Shown here: positions 51,549 to 61,371 of the stretch, piece by piece
How positions within the stretch are numbered: the stretch's first letter is position 1
How the letters are laid out: each line of letters begins with the position of its first letter
DNA from: Thalassotalea euphylliae
GTDB lineage: Bacteria; Pseudomonadota; Gammaproteobacteria; Enterobacterales; Alteromonadaceae
Length of the DNA stretch: 64,000 nucleotides
Assembly (NCBI RefSeq): GCF_003390335.1
Contig: NZ_QUOU01000001.1
Span: forward strand, 2,108,001 to 2,172,000
Reading direction: 5' to 3'
The notes under the pieces: model-generated
What the model was told of the DNA's origin: nothing
Databases searched by the model: none
Seen by the model: only the letters and a program-made list of their open reading frames with translations
Made by a program: the position numbers and the translations under genes

Positions 51549-52676
51549 TATAGAAGTTTCAATCTGATCTGACATTTCACTTTCAAAAGAGAGAGTTACC
51601 AGTTTAGTTTAAGGGTGTCTAATCCAAACTAAACAAAGAGGTAACTCTCATGATTCATACTAACAACCCTGTCATTAAACACAAAGTCGGTTTACTCAAC
51701 TTAGCCGAAGAATTAGGTAACATTACGCAAGCTTGCAAAGTGATGGGTGTATCTCGCGATACGTTTTATCGCTATCAACAAGCAAATGAAGAAGGTGGCG
51801 TTGAAGCTTTACTCAATCAAAACCGTCGAGTACCTAATGTTAAAAACCGAGTCGATGAAGCGATTGAATTGGCTGTTATTGATTACGCGGTCGAATATCC
51901 TGCCCATGGGCAAACCAGAGCGAGTAATGAATTACGCAAGCAAGGCATCTTCGTCTCTCCCAGTGGTGTTCGTTCCGTCTGGCTGCGTCATGGCTTAGCC
52001 AAGTTCAGGCACTTGAGCGCAAGAAGCTAGACGATGAGGCTTGCGGTGAAATAGAGACCGCGCATCCCGGTTATCTAGGATCACAGGACACGTTTTACGT
52101 GGGGAATCTTAAAGGTGTTGGCCGTGTCTACCAGCAGACGTTTGTTGATACCTATTCGAAGGTTGCTTTCGCTAAACTTTATACAATGAAAACACCGATT
52201 ACAGCGGCTGATACGCTCAATGATAAGGTGTTGCCATTCTTCGAATCTCATGACCTTCCTATGCTACGTATTCTTACTGACCGTGGCACGGAATACTGTG
52301 GAAAAATCGAGAATCACGATTACCAAATGTATTTGGCAATTAACGATATCGATCACACAAAAACGAAGGTCAAATCACCGCAAACTAACGGTATCTGTGA
52401 ACGTTTCCACAAAACGATATTACAGGAATTCTATCAAGTAACATTCCGTAAACGCTTGTATATGAGCTTAGATGAGCTTCAAAAAGATCTGGACGAATGG
52501 CTCGAATACTACAACAATGAACGAACCCATCAGGGTAAAATCTGCTGTGGCAGAACGCCAATGGAAACGCTCATTGATGGTAAATCGGTTTGGACTGAAA
52601 AGAATTTAAGTTCAAACTAACCTGACGGACACCCGTTCTAAACTGGTAATCGTTAGATCAGGTCTGAACTTCTACA
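51549..52676 (+). mobile_element. IS481-family element with damaged transposase
   Basis: The left end (TATAGAAGTTTCAATCTGAT) and the inverted right end (TGTAGAAGTTCAGACCTGAT) match over most positions, and a second matching block TTACCAGTTTAG lies further in (51596-51607 and 52638-52649). ATTTACA flanks both sides. The element transposed intact but its transposase now has an internal deletion and frameshift, so it can no longer move on its own. Confidence 0.8.
51650..52620 (+). pseudogene. IS481-family transposase, frameshifted by internal deletion
   Basis: The first part (51650-52030) has the N-terminal helix-turn-helix region (NLAEELGNITQACKVMGVSRDTFYRY). It ends early after GLAKF in the wrong frame. 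The second part, in frame with QALERKKLDDEACGE from about 51999 to 52620, holds the integrase core (FVDTYSKVAFAKLY, RILTDRGTEYCG, QTNGICERFHKTIL). Compared with intact relatives about 25-30 residues are missing between the parts. Both DDE aspartates and the Glu remain, but no single product can be made. Confidence 0.88.
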
Positions 52677-52683
52677 ATTTACA
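52677..52683. repeat. 7-bp target-site duplication, right copy (IS481)
   Basis: ATTTACA directly follows the right IS481 end and matches 51542-51548. Confidence 0.7.
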
Positions 52684-52734
52684 AATGTATTACAAAGTCT
52701 TTTTAATCATTAAGTATTGATCAGATGCCAGACG

Positions 52735-54729
52735 TTACAGTTTAAAGCGCTCTAACATCACTTTTAACTCATTTGCTGAGGTCGTTAAGTTATTGGTTTC
52801 GCTGGCATTTAGTTTAGAAATATCAAGAGATTGTTGAATCACTTTATCTATTTCAGCAACGCCTTGATTAATAAAGTTAACCCCTTGAGCCTGTTCATTA
52901 TTGGCGTTGGAAATATCAGAGACAAGCGCTGCGGTTTCATTTATTTGACTATAGATCTGTTGTAACGCATTGGATGTTTGCTCTGCAATTTGGTTGCCTG
53001 TTGCTGTCTTTTCTGTCGACATCGCCACTAGCTTTTTGGTTTCATCAGCAGCTTGTGTGCTTCTTGCGGCTAGCCCTCTTACTTCGTCGGCAACAACCGC
53101 GAAGCCTCGCCCCTGTTCGCCAGCTCTTGCTGCCTCAATAGCGGCATTTAATGCAAGCAAATTGGTTTGTGCGGCAATTTCATCAATGGTATTAATAAAG
53201 TTAGAAATGCTTTGTCCCGCTGAGTCAATTTCTAACATTGCCTCCGTCATTTGCTGCATTTTGTCACGGCCAGTTTGCGCAAATTGTTTGGCGTTGTTGG
53301 CGAGTTCATTGGCTTTGTCTGCATTATCTGCATTCAAGCTAGTTTGCGCCGAAAGCTCTTCTAAAGACGAGGATATTTGCTCCAGTGATGCTGCTTGGTT
53401 AGTCATGCCTGAGGCTAAGTCATCACTATTTTTCAATACCACATTACTTGCTGAACTTATTTTATCGCTAGAGCTTTGCACTTGAGAGATGACGCCGTGT
53501 AATTGTTCGGTCATGGTTTGCAGCGACTGGCCTAGGTTGTCTTTATTTGATGCTAAGGTAATATTTTTAGATAAATCGCCTTCGGCAATCTTCGCCGCTA
53601 ATTCAGCTTTCTCTTTTAACGTATCAACCATAGTGATAATGGCGGCATATAAGCTGTTAGCTTGGGTATTGTTTTTAGGTAAGTTAAGATCAAGCTCGCC
53701 GTTTGCGACGCGTTGCGCCACCGCGATGACTTCGCTGGGCTCACCACCCATCTGTTTAAGAACAAGCCTAGTCACCACTATTGAGCAGAATATGCCAATA
53801 ATGATTGAAATAACGACAATGGTTTCGATTAATAAAATTGAGTCTTCATTCGCGGCGACTAATTCAGGCCCTAAGGTGTCTTGCACCGACTTGATATCTA
53901 GCTTTACATCTTCAACTTTTTTGGCAACGTCAGGGCCTATTTTGTCTAGCTTGGTCGTGATGATGTTATTGCGCTGGAGAATAATGTCCACAACCTGCAA
54001 AAAGGTATTGTAATACTCTGCGGTGAGCGTTTGAGTGTTAGCCAGTAACTCTCTTCGTGTTACATTTTGCAACTCCGAGTCCAGGGTATCCAGCTCTCTG
54101 TTAAGATCGGCAAATTCGCTTTTAACTCTTTCAACAGCCGATAACTCATTCGTATTCAAAAATTTACCCGCATATAAACGAGCCAACAACAAACTTCGGG
54201 TTGCAAGCGAGGCACCATATGCTGCCACCATATCGCCATCGTCTTTAGCCGATTGCAGTATTTTGGTGAGATTTCGCTCTGCTTCGGGGCCTTTCACATC
54301 CAATACTTGTTTGACTAAAGTATGGCGCTGTCCTACGAGAGAGACGACCTGTTCAAAGCTGTCATGATAAAGTGTTAAGCTATCGTCAACTTCATCAATG
54401 GCTTTGGCTCTATTTGATGCGTTAATTTCCCTCTGGGCTTCTTGCATAAAGCTCTGCGTTTTTTGCCAATATTCCTCAAATTGCTGCTTGTCTTTGTCTG
54501 AATTGGTAATAATAAAGTCTTTAACATTCATCCTTACCATTAACATGTTGGCTTGGACTCGACCTGATAAATTGGTGTCTCTGGCCATTTCACGATAACC
54601 AGTAAAACCTTGAGTTGCATTTTGCAGAGCAAAATAAGAGAGTACGCCAACGACCACAATGAGCGTTAAAACAACTCCAAAGCCCGCATACAACTTTTGA
54701 GCTAGTGTCAGTTGCTGAAATTTGTTCAT
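52735..54729 (-). CDS. Methyl-accepting chemotaxis protein with HBM-type sensor
   Basis: This 664-residue receptor has a first membrane helix (about 13-33, LYAGFGVVLTLIVVVGVLSYF), a long all-helical periplasmic region of about 250 residues that fits the helical bimodular (HBM) class, and a second helix (about 302-325, IVVISIIIGIFCSIVVT). A HAMP domain and a MCP signalling domain follow (hairpin tip DEIAAQTNLLALNAAIEAARAGEQGRGFAVVADEVRGLAAR). HBM receptors detect organic acids or benzoates. The ligand is not deducible. It borders the cassette region on the outer side. Confidence 0.92.
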   Translation of the reverse strand: MNKFQQLTLAQKLYAGFGVVLTLIVVVGVLSYFALQNATQGFTGYREMARDTNLSGRVQANMLMVRMNVKDFIITNSDKDKQQFEEYWQKTQSFMQEAQREINASNRAKAIDEVDDSLTLYHDSFEQVVSLVGQRHTLVKQVLDVKGPEAERNLTKILQSAKDDGDMVAAYGASLATRSLLLARLYAGKFLNTNELSAVERVKSEFADLNRELDTLDSELQNVTRRELLANTQTLTAEYYNTFLQVVDIILQRNNIITTKLDKIGPDVAKKVEDVKLDIKSVQDTLGPELVAANEDSILLIETIVVISIIIGIFCSIVVTRLVLKQMGGEPSEVIAVAQRVANGELDLNLPKNNTQANSLYAAIITMVDTLKEKAELAAKIAEGDLSKNITLASNKDNLGQSLQTMTEQLHGVISQVQSSSDKISSASNVVLKNSDDLASGMTNQAASLEQISSSLEELSAQTSLNADNADKANELANNAKQFAQTGRDKMQQMTEAMLEIDSAGQSISNFINTIDEIAAQTNLLALNAAIEAARAGEQGRGFAVVADEVRGLAARSTQAADETKKLVAMSTEKTATGNQIAEQTSNALQQIYSQINETAALVSDISNANNEQAQGVNFINQGVAEIDKVIQQSLDISKLNASETNNLTTSANELKVMLERFKL

Positions 54730-55467
54730 TAATTTATTTCCCTAATTTTTTGTATTAATTGTAATCATAGATTGTTTTAAACTAAAGCGATGTAACAAGG
54801 CCATTCTTTCTTTAGATTAAGATAATCATAACTTTAAGTTAAACAAGTGGTTGTTTACTGTTTTAAATGTTGAAGCGATTATTGACACGCGTTAAAAGGT
54901 TCAAAATATTGCACCAGTACGGTGTCAACTTTCCTGATTGAAAACGGATAGGAGATAACTATTGGTAAATAAGTCAGCTCCCGATTTACTTTGGCTTGGG
55001 TGTTCGCTGGTGAGTAAAAATTTAAAATGATGTAGTAATTAGTTGTTTGTTTTATATGGTTTTTGCTTGGCAAAAGCCTTGTTGGTCGGCTTGTGTTGCT
55101 TAGTGGAAATTTACTTGACTACTTTGGTGTTTATCACCGAAATCAAATCGTAATTTATCTTCATATTTAGACAGAAAAGGCAGCTCTAAACTGAAAGCTA
55201 CCTACAAGCGTGTAACAGCCTATATCATCCATTAACTTTTCATAAAACTCTTAATAATTCACTCCTCTAAAGAAACATCTATAAAAACCCAATAAAATTA
55301 GCGCTAAGCCAATATTAGCTCTACATTTCTCCTCGCTTTTTATGTAGAATCATTCACCATTTTTTAAATTGACCTATTCCGAGAAAAGTCCAAGAAAAGC
55401 ATGGTTTTTCAACGTGGGGTGGGCATACGAATAAGTCTAACTTAAGCAATTCGCTTTAGAGGAAATC
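54730..55467. other. 738-bp intergenic region before pheS
   Basis: This gap separates the divergent chemoreceptor and pheS genes. It is AT-rich. A 64-codon minus-strand open frame (54879-55073) has no ribosome binding site and no family resemblance. No phenylalanine-rich leader peptide or attenuator was found upstream of pheS. AGAGGA immediately precedes the pheS ATG. Confidence 0.5.
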
Positions 55468-56448
55468 ATGAACTTAGACGATATAATTTTGCAAGCAGAG
55501 CAAGAGATCGCTGCGGCGTCTACACCTGCTGCACTAGATGACGTGCGCGTAAGCTACCTAGGTAAAAAAGGTGTGTTTACCGAAAAGATGAAAGGCTTAG
55601 GCCAGCTACCTAAAGAAGAAAAGCCAAAAGCGGGTCAAGTAATCAACCAAGCTAAGCAGCAAGTACAAAAGCTATTAACTGAACGCGGTGAGTTACTGCG
55701 TGCAGAGGAAATTAAAGCAAAATTAGCGGCTGAATCAATTGACGTAACTTTGCCGGGTAACACCAATGAAATTGGTGGTTTACACCCAGTAACGCGCACA
55801 ATTGAACGTATCGAATCATTCTTTAGCGAGTTAGGCTTTGAAGTAAAAGCGGGTCCAGAAGTGGAAGATGATTTCCACAACTTTGATGCCTTGAATATTC
55901 CTGAGCATCACCCAGCACGTCAAGATCACGATACCTTCTACTTTAACCCTAAGTTGGTATTACGTACGCAAACATCAGGCGTACAAATTCGCACCATGGA
56001 AGCGGAGAAGCCGCCACTGCGCATTATTTCGCCGGGCCGTGTATACCGTAACGATTACGACCAAACCCATACACCAATGTTCCATCAGGTCGAAGGTTTA
56101 TTAGTTGATAAAGACGTGAGCTTTACGCACCTAAAAGGTATTTTGCACGACTTCTTACATAACTTCTTTGAAGAAGACCTACAAATTCGTTTCCGTCCGT
56201 CTTACTTCCCGTTCACTGAGCCTTCGGCAGAAGTGGATGTCATGGGTAAAAACGGCAAATGGTTAGAAGTACTAGGCTGTGGCATGGTTCACCCGAACGT
56301 ACTTAAATCAGTGGGTATCGATCCAGAAGAATACACCGGCTTCGCCTTTGGTATGGGTGTTGAGCGTTTAACCATGTTGCGCTACGGCGTGAACGACTTA
56401 CGTTCATTCTTTGAAAACGATCTTCGATTATTAAAACAGTTTAAGTAG
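55468..56448 (+). CDS. pheS: Phenylalanyl-tRNA synthetase alpha subunit
   Basis: This 326-residue catalytic subunit pairs with PheT to charge tRNA-Phe. Class II motifs are visible: HPVTRTIERIESFFSELGF, NFDALNIPEHHPARQDHDTFYF, VYRNDYDQTHTPMFHQVEG and GFAFGMGVERLTMLRYG. AGAGGA precedes the ATG. pheT follows after 11 bases. Confidence 0.97.
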   Translation: MNLDDIILQAEQEIAAASTPAALDDVRVSYLGKKGVFTEKMKGLGQLPKEEKPKAGQVINQAKQQVQKLLTERGELLRAEEIKAKLAAESIDVTLPGNTNEIGGLHPVTRTIERIESFFSELGFEVKAGPEVEDDFHNFDALNIPEHHPARQDHDTFYFNPKLVLRTQTSGVQIRTMEAEKPPLRIISPGRVYRNDYDQTHTPMFHQVEGLLVDKDVSFTHLKGILHDFLHNFFEEDLQIRFRPSYFPFTEPSAEVDVMGKNGKWLEVLGCGMVHPNVLKSVGIDPEEYTGFAFGMGVERLTMLRYGVNDLRSFFENDLRLLKQFK

Positions 56449-56459
56449 GGCGAGCGATA

Positions 56460-58859
56460 ATGAAATTTAGTGAATCTTGGTTAAGAGAGTGGGTTAACCC
56501 AGAGAGTACTTCTGACGAGTTAGCGCACCAAATTACAATGGCTGGTCTTGAAGTTGATGGCGTCGACCCCGTTGCGGGTGAGTTCTCTGGCGTTGTGGTT
56601 GGTGAAGTGGTTGAGTGTGGTCAACACCCAGATGCAGACAAACTACAAGTTACCAAAATTAACGTTGGCGATGCCAGCACTGACGGCGAATTATTAGATA
56701 TCGTTTGTGGCGCGAAAAACTGTCGCTTAGGTCTTAAAGTAGCGGTTGCTATGGTGGGCGCCGTACTACCGGGTAACTTCAAAATTAAGAAAGCGAAACT
56801 TCGCGGTCAACCTTCATTCGGTATGCTGTGTTCAGAATCTGAACTCGGTATGGCAGAAAGCGCTGATGGTATTATTGAATTGCCAGCTGATGCGCCAATC
56901 GGCAAAGATATTCGTGACTACTTAGACTTAAACGACAACACGATTGATGTTGATTTAACGGCTAACCGTGGTGACTGTTTGGGCATTAAAGGCTTAGCTC
57001 GTGAAGTAGGCGTATTAAATAGCTTAGCTGTGACCGAAGTTGCGATTGAGCCAGTACCTGCAACAATTGAAGATACCCGCGAAATTAAATTATCAGCACC
57101 AGCAGCTTGCCCGCGCTATTTAGGTCGTGTCATTAAAGGCATTAACCTTGAAGCAACAACACCACTTTGGATGGTAGAAAAGCTGCGTCGCTGTGGTGTG
57201 CGCTCAATCGACCCTGTGGTTGATGTGACTAACTACGTTCTGCTTGAGTTAGGCCACCCGATGCACGCTTTCGATTTAGCCAAAATCGACGGCGCCATTG
57301 ATGTACGTTTTGCTAACAAAGAAGAAAAGCTCGTTTTATTAGACGAAAACGAAGTGACGCTTTCTCAAGAAACTTTAGTTATTGCCGATGATAACAAGTC
57401 TTTAGCGATGGCAGGTATCTTCGGTGGTCTTCACTCTGGCGTAGCCGAAGGTAGCAAAGATATTTTCCTAGAAAGTGCCTTCTTTGCGCCATTAGCGATT
57501 TTAGGTAAAGCGCGTCAATACGGTTTACACACTGATGCGTCTCACCGTTACGAGCGTGGTGTTGATCCTGAACTTCAACGTGATGCAATGGAGCGTGCAA
57601 CTCAGTTACTACTTGATATTGTTGGTGGTGAAGCTGGCCCAATCGTTGAAGCAAAATCTGACGAGCATATTCCTCAGCCGCGCCAAGTGAGTCTTCGTCG
57701 TGTGAAATTAGATCAACGCATTGGTTTACACATTGAAGACGACAAAGTGTCTGAAATTCTAACTCGTTTAGGTTTCACGGTTGCTTTCGCGAACGATGTT
57801 TGGGAAGTGACTGTACCAGGTTACCGTTTCGATATTTCAATTGAAGTTGATTTAATTGAAGAAGTGGCGCGTATTTTTGGCTACAACAATATTCCAAATG
57901 TTGCCCCGCAAGCGTCACTTTCAATGCGCAAGCACAGCGAAGGTAAGTTAGGTTTAACTAAACTGCGCCAAGCGCTGATTAATCGCGGTTACCAAGAAGC
58001 GATCACTTACAGCTTTGTTGACCCGAAAGTACAAGCTTTATTGCACCCGAACCAAGAAGTAATGACGTTACCACACCCAATTTCATCTGAAATGTCGGTG
58101 ATGCGTTTAAGCCTGTGGACAGGTTTGTTACAAGCGGTGACTTACAACCAAAACCGTCAGCAAGGTCGTGTTCGTTTGTTTGAAACCGGTCTTCGTTTTA
58201 TTCCTGACGAAAGTGCAGAGAATGGTGTACGCCAACAGCAAATGATCGCAGGTGTTATCTCAGGTTCACAAAACCAAGAGCACTGGAACTTAGCCAAAGC
58301 AGCTGCTGATTTCTTCGATATCAAGGGTGATGTTGAAGCCATGTTAGCCGTTACGGGTAAAGGCGCTGAGTTTGAATTTTCTAAAGCAGAAATCGATGCA
58401 TTGCATCCGGGTCAAACCGCGGCAGTTCACAAAGATGGCGAGCTAGTTGGTTACCTTGGCACCTTACATCCTGAATTAGAAAGAAAATTAGGATTAAACG
58501 GCCGCACTTTAGTGTTTGAATTATTGTTAGATGCTGTTCTCACCTTAAATGTACCCCAAGCTACCGACATTTCTCGCTTCCCTGCCAACCGTCGCGATAT
58601 CGCAGTTGTGGTTGAAGAGCAAGTTGAAGCAAATAATGTGTTACAACTCATTGAAAAGGTTGGCGGAAATTATTTAGTTGATCTAAACTTGTTCGATGTA
58701 TACACAGGCAAAGGTATCGAACCTGGCTTTAAGAGTTTAGCGATAGCAATGACCTTGCAAGACGTTGAAAAAACCCTTGAAGAAAAAGATATAACAGAAG
58801 TTGTTAATCGGGTTGTTGATACATTAAAAACTGAATTAAATGCATCACTGAGGGATTAA
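56460..58859 (+). CDS. pheT: Phenylalanyl-tRNA synthetase beta subunit
   Basis: This 799-residue subunit has the N-terminal tRNA-binding OB domain (VVGEVVECGQHPDADKLQVTKINVG), the B3/B4 editing domain (PRYLGRVIKGI, HPMHAFDLAKIDG), B5 (RRVKLDQRIGL), the catalytic-like core, and the C-terminal anticodon-binding FDX-ACB domain (TDISRFPANRRDIAVVV). Length is normal for gammaproteobacteria. It is followed by ihfA after three bases. Confidence 0.97.
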   Translation: MKFSESWLREWVNPESTSDELAHQITMAGLEVDGVDPVAGEFSGVVVGEVVECGQHPDADKLQVTKINVGDASTDGELLDIVCGAKNCRLGLKVAVAMVGAVLPGNFKIKKAKLRGQPSFGMLCSESELGMAESADGIIELPADAPIGKDIRDYLDLNDNTIDVDLTANRGDCLGIKGLAREVGVLNSLAVTEVAIEPVPATIEDTREIKLSAPAACPRYLGRVIKGINLEATTPLWMVEKLRRCGVRSIDPVVDVTNYVLLELGHPMHAFDLAKIDGAIDVRFANKEEKLVLLDENEVTLSQETLVIADDNKSLAMAGIFGGLHSGVAEGSKDIFLESAFFAPLAILGKARQYGLHTDASHRYERGVDPELQRDAMERATQLLLDIVGGEAGPIVEAKSDEHIPQPRQVSLRRVKLDQRIGLHIEDDKVSEILTRLGFTVAFANDVWEVTVPGYRFDISIEVDLIEEVARIFGYNNIPNVAPQASLSMRKHSEGKLGLTKLRQALINRGYQEAITYSFVDPKVQALLHPNQEVMTLPHPISSEMSVMRLSLWTGLLQAVTYNQNRQQGRVRLFETGLRFIPDESAENGVRQQQMIAGVISGSQNQEHWNLAKAAADFFDIKGDVEAMLAVTGKGAEFEFSKAEIDALHPGQTAAVHKDGELVGYLGTLHPELERKLGLNGRTLVFELLLDAVLTLNVPQATDISRFPANRRDIAVVVEEQVEANNVLQLIEKVGGNYLVDLNLFDVYTGKGIEPGFKSLAIAMTLQDVEKTLEEKDITEVVNRVVDTLKTELNASLRD

Positions 58860-58862
58860 GCA

Positions 58863-59153
58863 ATGGCGCTAACCAAAGCAGAAATCGCAGAACACCTATA
58901 TGAAAATGTCGGGTTGAGTAAACGCGATGCTAAAGATATGGTTGAGGTGTTTTTTGAAGAAATTCGAGAAACCCTTGAAGAAGGTGAGCAGGTTAAATTA
59001 TCAGGCTTTGGCAACTTTGACTTGAGAGAAAAAAGCCAACGTCCTGGCAGAAACCCTAAAACGGGTGAAGATATTCCTATCTCTGCCCGCAAAGTGGTTA
59101 CTTTTAGACCAGGTCAAAAACTTAAAAGTCGTGTTGAAGACGGCAACGAGTAA
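58863..59153 (+). CDS. ihfA: Integration host factor alpha subunit
   Basis: This 96-residue DNA-bending protein is nearly identical in motif to E. coli IhfA (MALTKAEIAEHLYENVGLSKRDAK, KLSGFGNFDLREK, RPGRNPKTGEDIPISARKVVTFRPGQKLK). It shares the pheST operon, as in enterobacteria. A terminator follows at 59207. Confidence 0.98.
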   Translation: MALTKAEIAEHLYENVGLSKRDAKDMVEVFFEEIRETLEEGEQVKLSGFGNFDLREKSQRPGRNPKTGEDIPISARKVVTFRPGQKLKSRVEDGNE

Positions 59154-59206
59154 AGTTTGCTATTGGCTGCAAGATAAAGAAGGTTTAACTTGTTGCTAGC
59201 GAAGAT

Positions 59207-59236
59207 AAAAAATCGAGGCTTATGCCTCGATTTTTT
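59207..59236 (+). terminator. Intrinsic terminator after ihfA
   Basis: AAAATCGAGGC and GCCTCGATTTT form a perfect stem with a TTAT loop and a T-run; the A-rich 5' side may let it act on the opposing genes too. Confidence 0.88.
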
Positions 59237-59268
59237 ATGCGTGAATTTTTGTTAACCAAGCAGCAATG

Positions 59269-59778
59269 TTAGGCTCCTTGCGGTAACATTCGGCCAAAAA
59301 GCCCTGTGAATAACATGCGGAGCCATATAAAGGTAAAGGCTAAAACAACACCAGACGCTAGTGCTTCAACGGTTAGTGGGATCGCTAATTGATAATAGCT
59401 GAGTACCGTTTCTGCGTCTTCAACATTTACCTTGGTCAATAAGCTAAACACTTGCTCGATATAACTACTGCTCTCAAGCGACGCTATGGTATCTGCAAGG
59501 CTCTGTTTGCGAGCTAACATCTCATTTACCAATTGGCCAGTTTGTTCAATCGCTTGTTTACCACTTGCTAGGTAATCTTGAATTAAATCAGGAAGGCTGC
59601 CTTGATAGTTTTGATCGGCAATTTGTTGATAGCCATTTAAATGCCACTGGGTTTCACTCAGTTTACCTGCCAAATATTGCTTATATTGTTGAATAAATTC
59701 AGGCAGTTGTACGGCTAAAATAAAACCTAAGGTAAATAAGCAATAGTCTAGCGTCGATTTAATCGCGGTGGTGATCAT
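59269..59778 (-). CDS. DUF2937-like membrane protein
   Basis: This 169-residue protein has hydrophobic segments at both ends (about 6-25, LDYCLFTLGFILAVQLPEF; about 140-160, ALASGVVLAFTFIWLRMLF) with a helical middle. The layout fits the DUF2937 family; this assignment is from memory and tentative. The ATG at 59778 overlaps the stop of the upstream HDOD gene by four bases (ATGA), so translation is coupled. Confidence 0.65.
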   Translation of the reverse strand: MITTAIKSTLDYCLFTLGFILAVQLPEFIQQYKQYLAGKLSETQWHLNGYQQIADQNYQGSLPDLIQDYLASGKQAIEQTGQLVNEMLARKQSLADTIASLESSSYIEQVFSLLTKVNVEDAETVLSYYQLAIPLTVEALASGVVLAFTFIWLRMLFTGLFGRMLPQGA

Positions 59779-61226
59779 GTGGCTTTTTTGTTGGGAGAAA
59801 TTAGCGTTAGGCACATATTAAGGTGTTGAATAAGTAATTGAAAGTTGTCTAGTTCTACTTGTTCTATGATTGGCTTTTTACGCTGTCCAATAATTATGCC
59901 GATATTGCTTTGTTTTATATGTACTGTTGAAATTACCAATTTTGACTTGGCCAATAACTTGTTAACAGGGTAAGGAAAACGGGCGTTATTGTGTTCGCTT
60001 TCCTTATTGATCAATGCTGGCTGCTGCGTATATAAAATGCGGTTAAATAAAGACTTCTGATCCGATAATGATATGGTGAGCGGCTCTTCAACGACTTTGC
60101 CAAAATGATTAACGGTTTGGCGACAAGTTAATGTTTGTTTTAAGTTAGTGAGCAAGTAAAACGAACAGGTTTCAAAGTTTAAAATTCTCGCCAATTGCGT
60201 TAGCGTATATTCTAGGTACAGGCTGGCGTCTTTGGTGGTCAACGTCATGCTGGTGAGGTGCTGAATGGTTTTAAGCAAGGCCGCTTCTTTATTGACAATC
60301 TCCTCATAAACAAACTGGTTATCATGCGCCAGTTCGGCAGCTGTCGGTAGCTTTTTCACGTATTCTATGAGTATTTGTGCACCGTACGACTCGAGCAACT
60401 TAATCGAGGTTTCACGTGTTTGTTTCACCCGATAAAGTAGCTGTTGATCCGATATTTTCATCAGCTCGGCGATCTGGCGAATAAATTTGTTGTACTTAAT
60501 CGCAGTGGGTGGGTTGTGAATATAGTGCACTAGTCTGTCGGCGAGGTAGATAACTTGCATTTCAAGGGTACGTTGCTTTGGATTATCGAGGGATTTAATC
60601 ATTAAATCACCTAGTTGCCAGCGGCGTGCTAAGCCAATGCTAAGTTCATCAAACGTCATACCGATAAGCTCGATACATGCTTCTTCATAGCGTTGTTTGG
60701 GCACATTAATTAAGTGATCTAGCTCTTCTTGAAATTCTTTACCTAAACACCAAAATGCCGTTTCGCCGATTCTGCGTAGCATCGCTGCGATATACACTTC
60801 TTCTTGAATTTCTTCGCTGTGATTAGGGAGCATCATTTTGGCGAGTTGCCCGGCAAAAAATGACTGTGCCATCAAGCTTTTTATTCGCGTGTAGACCTCA
60901 ATATCGAGATCTTTATGTTTCAATAGGCTTTCAATGACTTTAGAGGTCAGACAAATATTTTTGACGGTTTGAATGCCAAGGATCACCGTAGCACGAGAGA
61001 CTGTGGTGATTTTGTTGACGCCAATGCGCTGAATACTATTGGCAACTTTGAGTAAAGAAGAAGAAAGCACTTGATCGTGCAAAATCGCGTTGCTTAATCG
61101 AGGTAGGGATGAAACATCATCGTTAGCAAATTTATCGAGTAACAGCGCAGTTGAGGTTAACGCTGGTAATTCTCGCTGCGAAATGATTGAAATCCAATGT
61201 TCTGAATTGGCTTTTTTTGCTGCCAC
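59775..61226 (-). CDS. HDOD-domain signalling protein
   Basis: This 483-residue protein begins with an HDOD domain (ELPALTSTALLLDKFANDDVSSLPRLSNAILHDQVLSSSLLKVANS, then VSRATVILGIQTVKNICLTSKV; residues about 18-210). The catalytic HD pair is lacking, as in other HDOD proteins. The C-terminal part (about 310-470) has a GAF-like layout (LEYTLTQLARILNFETCSFYLL). Such proteins act in signalling networks linked to motility and c-di-GMP. The start is a GTG at 61226 with a weak ribosome binding site. Confidence 0.85.
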   Translation of the reverse strand: MAAKKANSEHWISIISQRELPALTSTALLLDKFANDDVSSLPRLSNAILHDQVLSSSLLKVANSIQRIGVNKITTVSRATVILGIQTVKNICLTSKVIESLLKHKDLDIEVYTRIKSLMAQSFFAGQLAKMMLPNHSEEIQEEVYIAAMLRRIGETAFWCLGKEFQEELDHLINVPKQRYEEACIELIGMTFDELSIGLARRWQLGDLMIKSLDNPKQRTLEMQVIYLADRLVHYIHNPPTAIKYNKFIRQIAELMKISDQQLLYRVKQTRETSIKLLESYGAQILIEYVKKLPTAAELAHDNQFVYEEIVNKEAALLKTIQHLTSMTLTTKDASLYLEYTLTQLARILNFETCSFYLLTNLKQTLTCRQTVNHFGKVVEEPLTISLSDQKSLFNRILYTQQPALINKESEHNNARFPYPVNKLLAKSKLVISTVHIKQSNIGIIIGQRKKPIIEQVELDNFQLLIQHLNMCLTLISPNKKAT

Positions 61227-61371
61227 GCCACCACCAAAAACAAGCTAAGTTTTTGTTTAATATGAGCTACGTTTAGTAAAGATGACAGACAACAGTGTAA
61301 TTTACAAACAATAAGACTAAAAAGCGGGCAAGATTGCCCGCGAGACTTACTTTATAATTAGCGCTAGCGAA

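Noticed and set aside
46339..52735. Integron integrase gene within the cassette region
   Set aside because: No tyrosine recombinase motif was found in any frame here; the recombinase-like genes are DDE or DEDD transposase remnants.
52970..54598. Several long plus-strand open frames opposite the chemoreceptor gene
   Set aside because: They are antisense shadows of a strongly conserved chemoreceptor and match nothing.
54879..55073. 64-codon minus-strand open frame between chemoreceptor and pheS
   Set aside because: No ribosome binding site, no recognisable domain and random-looking composition.
55380..55467. PheM-like leader peptide and attenuator before pheS
   Set aside because: The only short frame (14 codons) has a single Phe and there is no terminator hairpin with a T-run.
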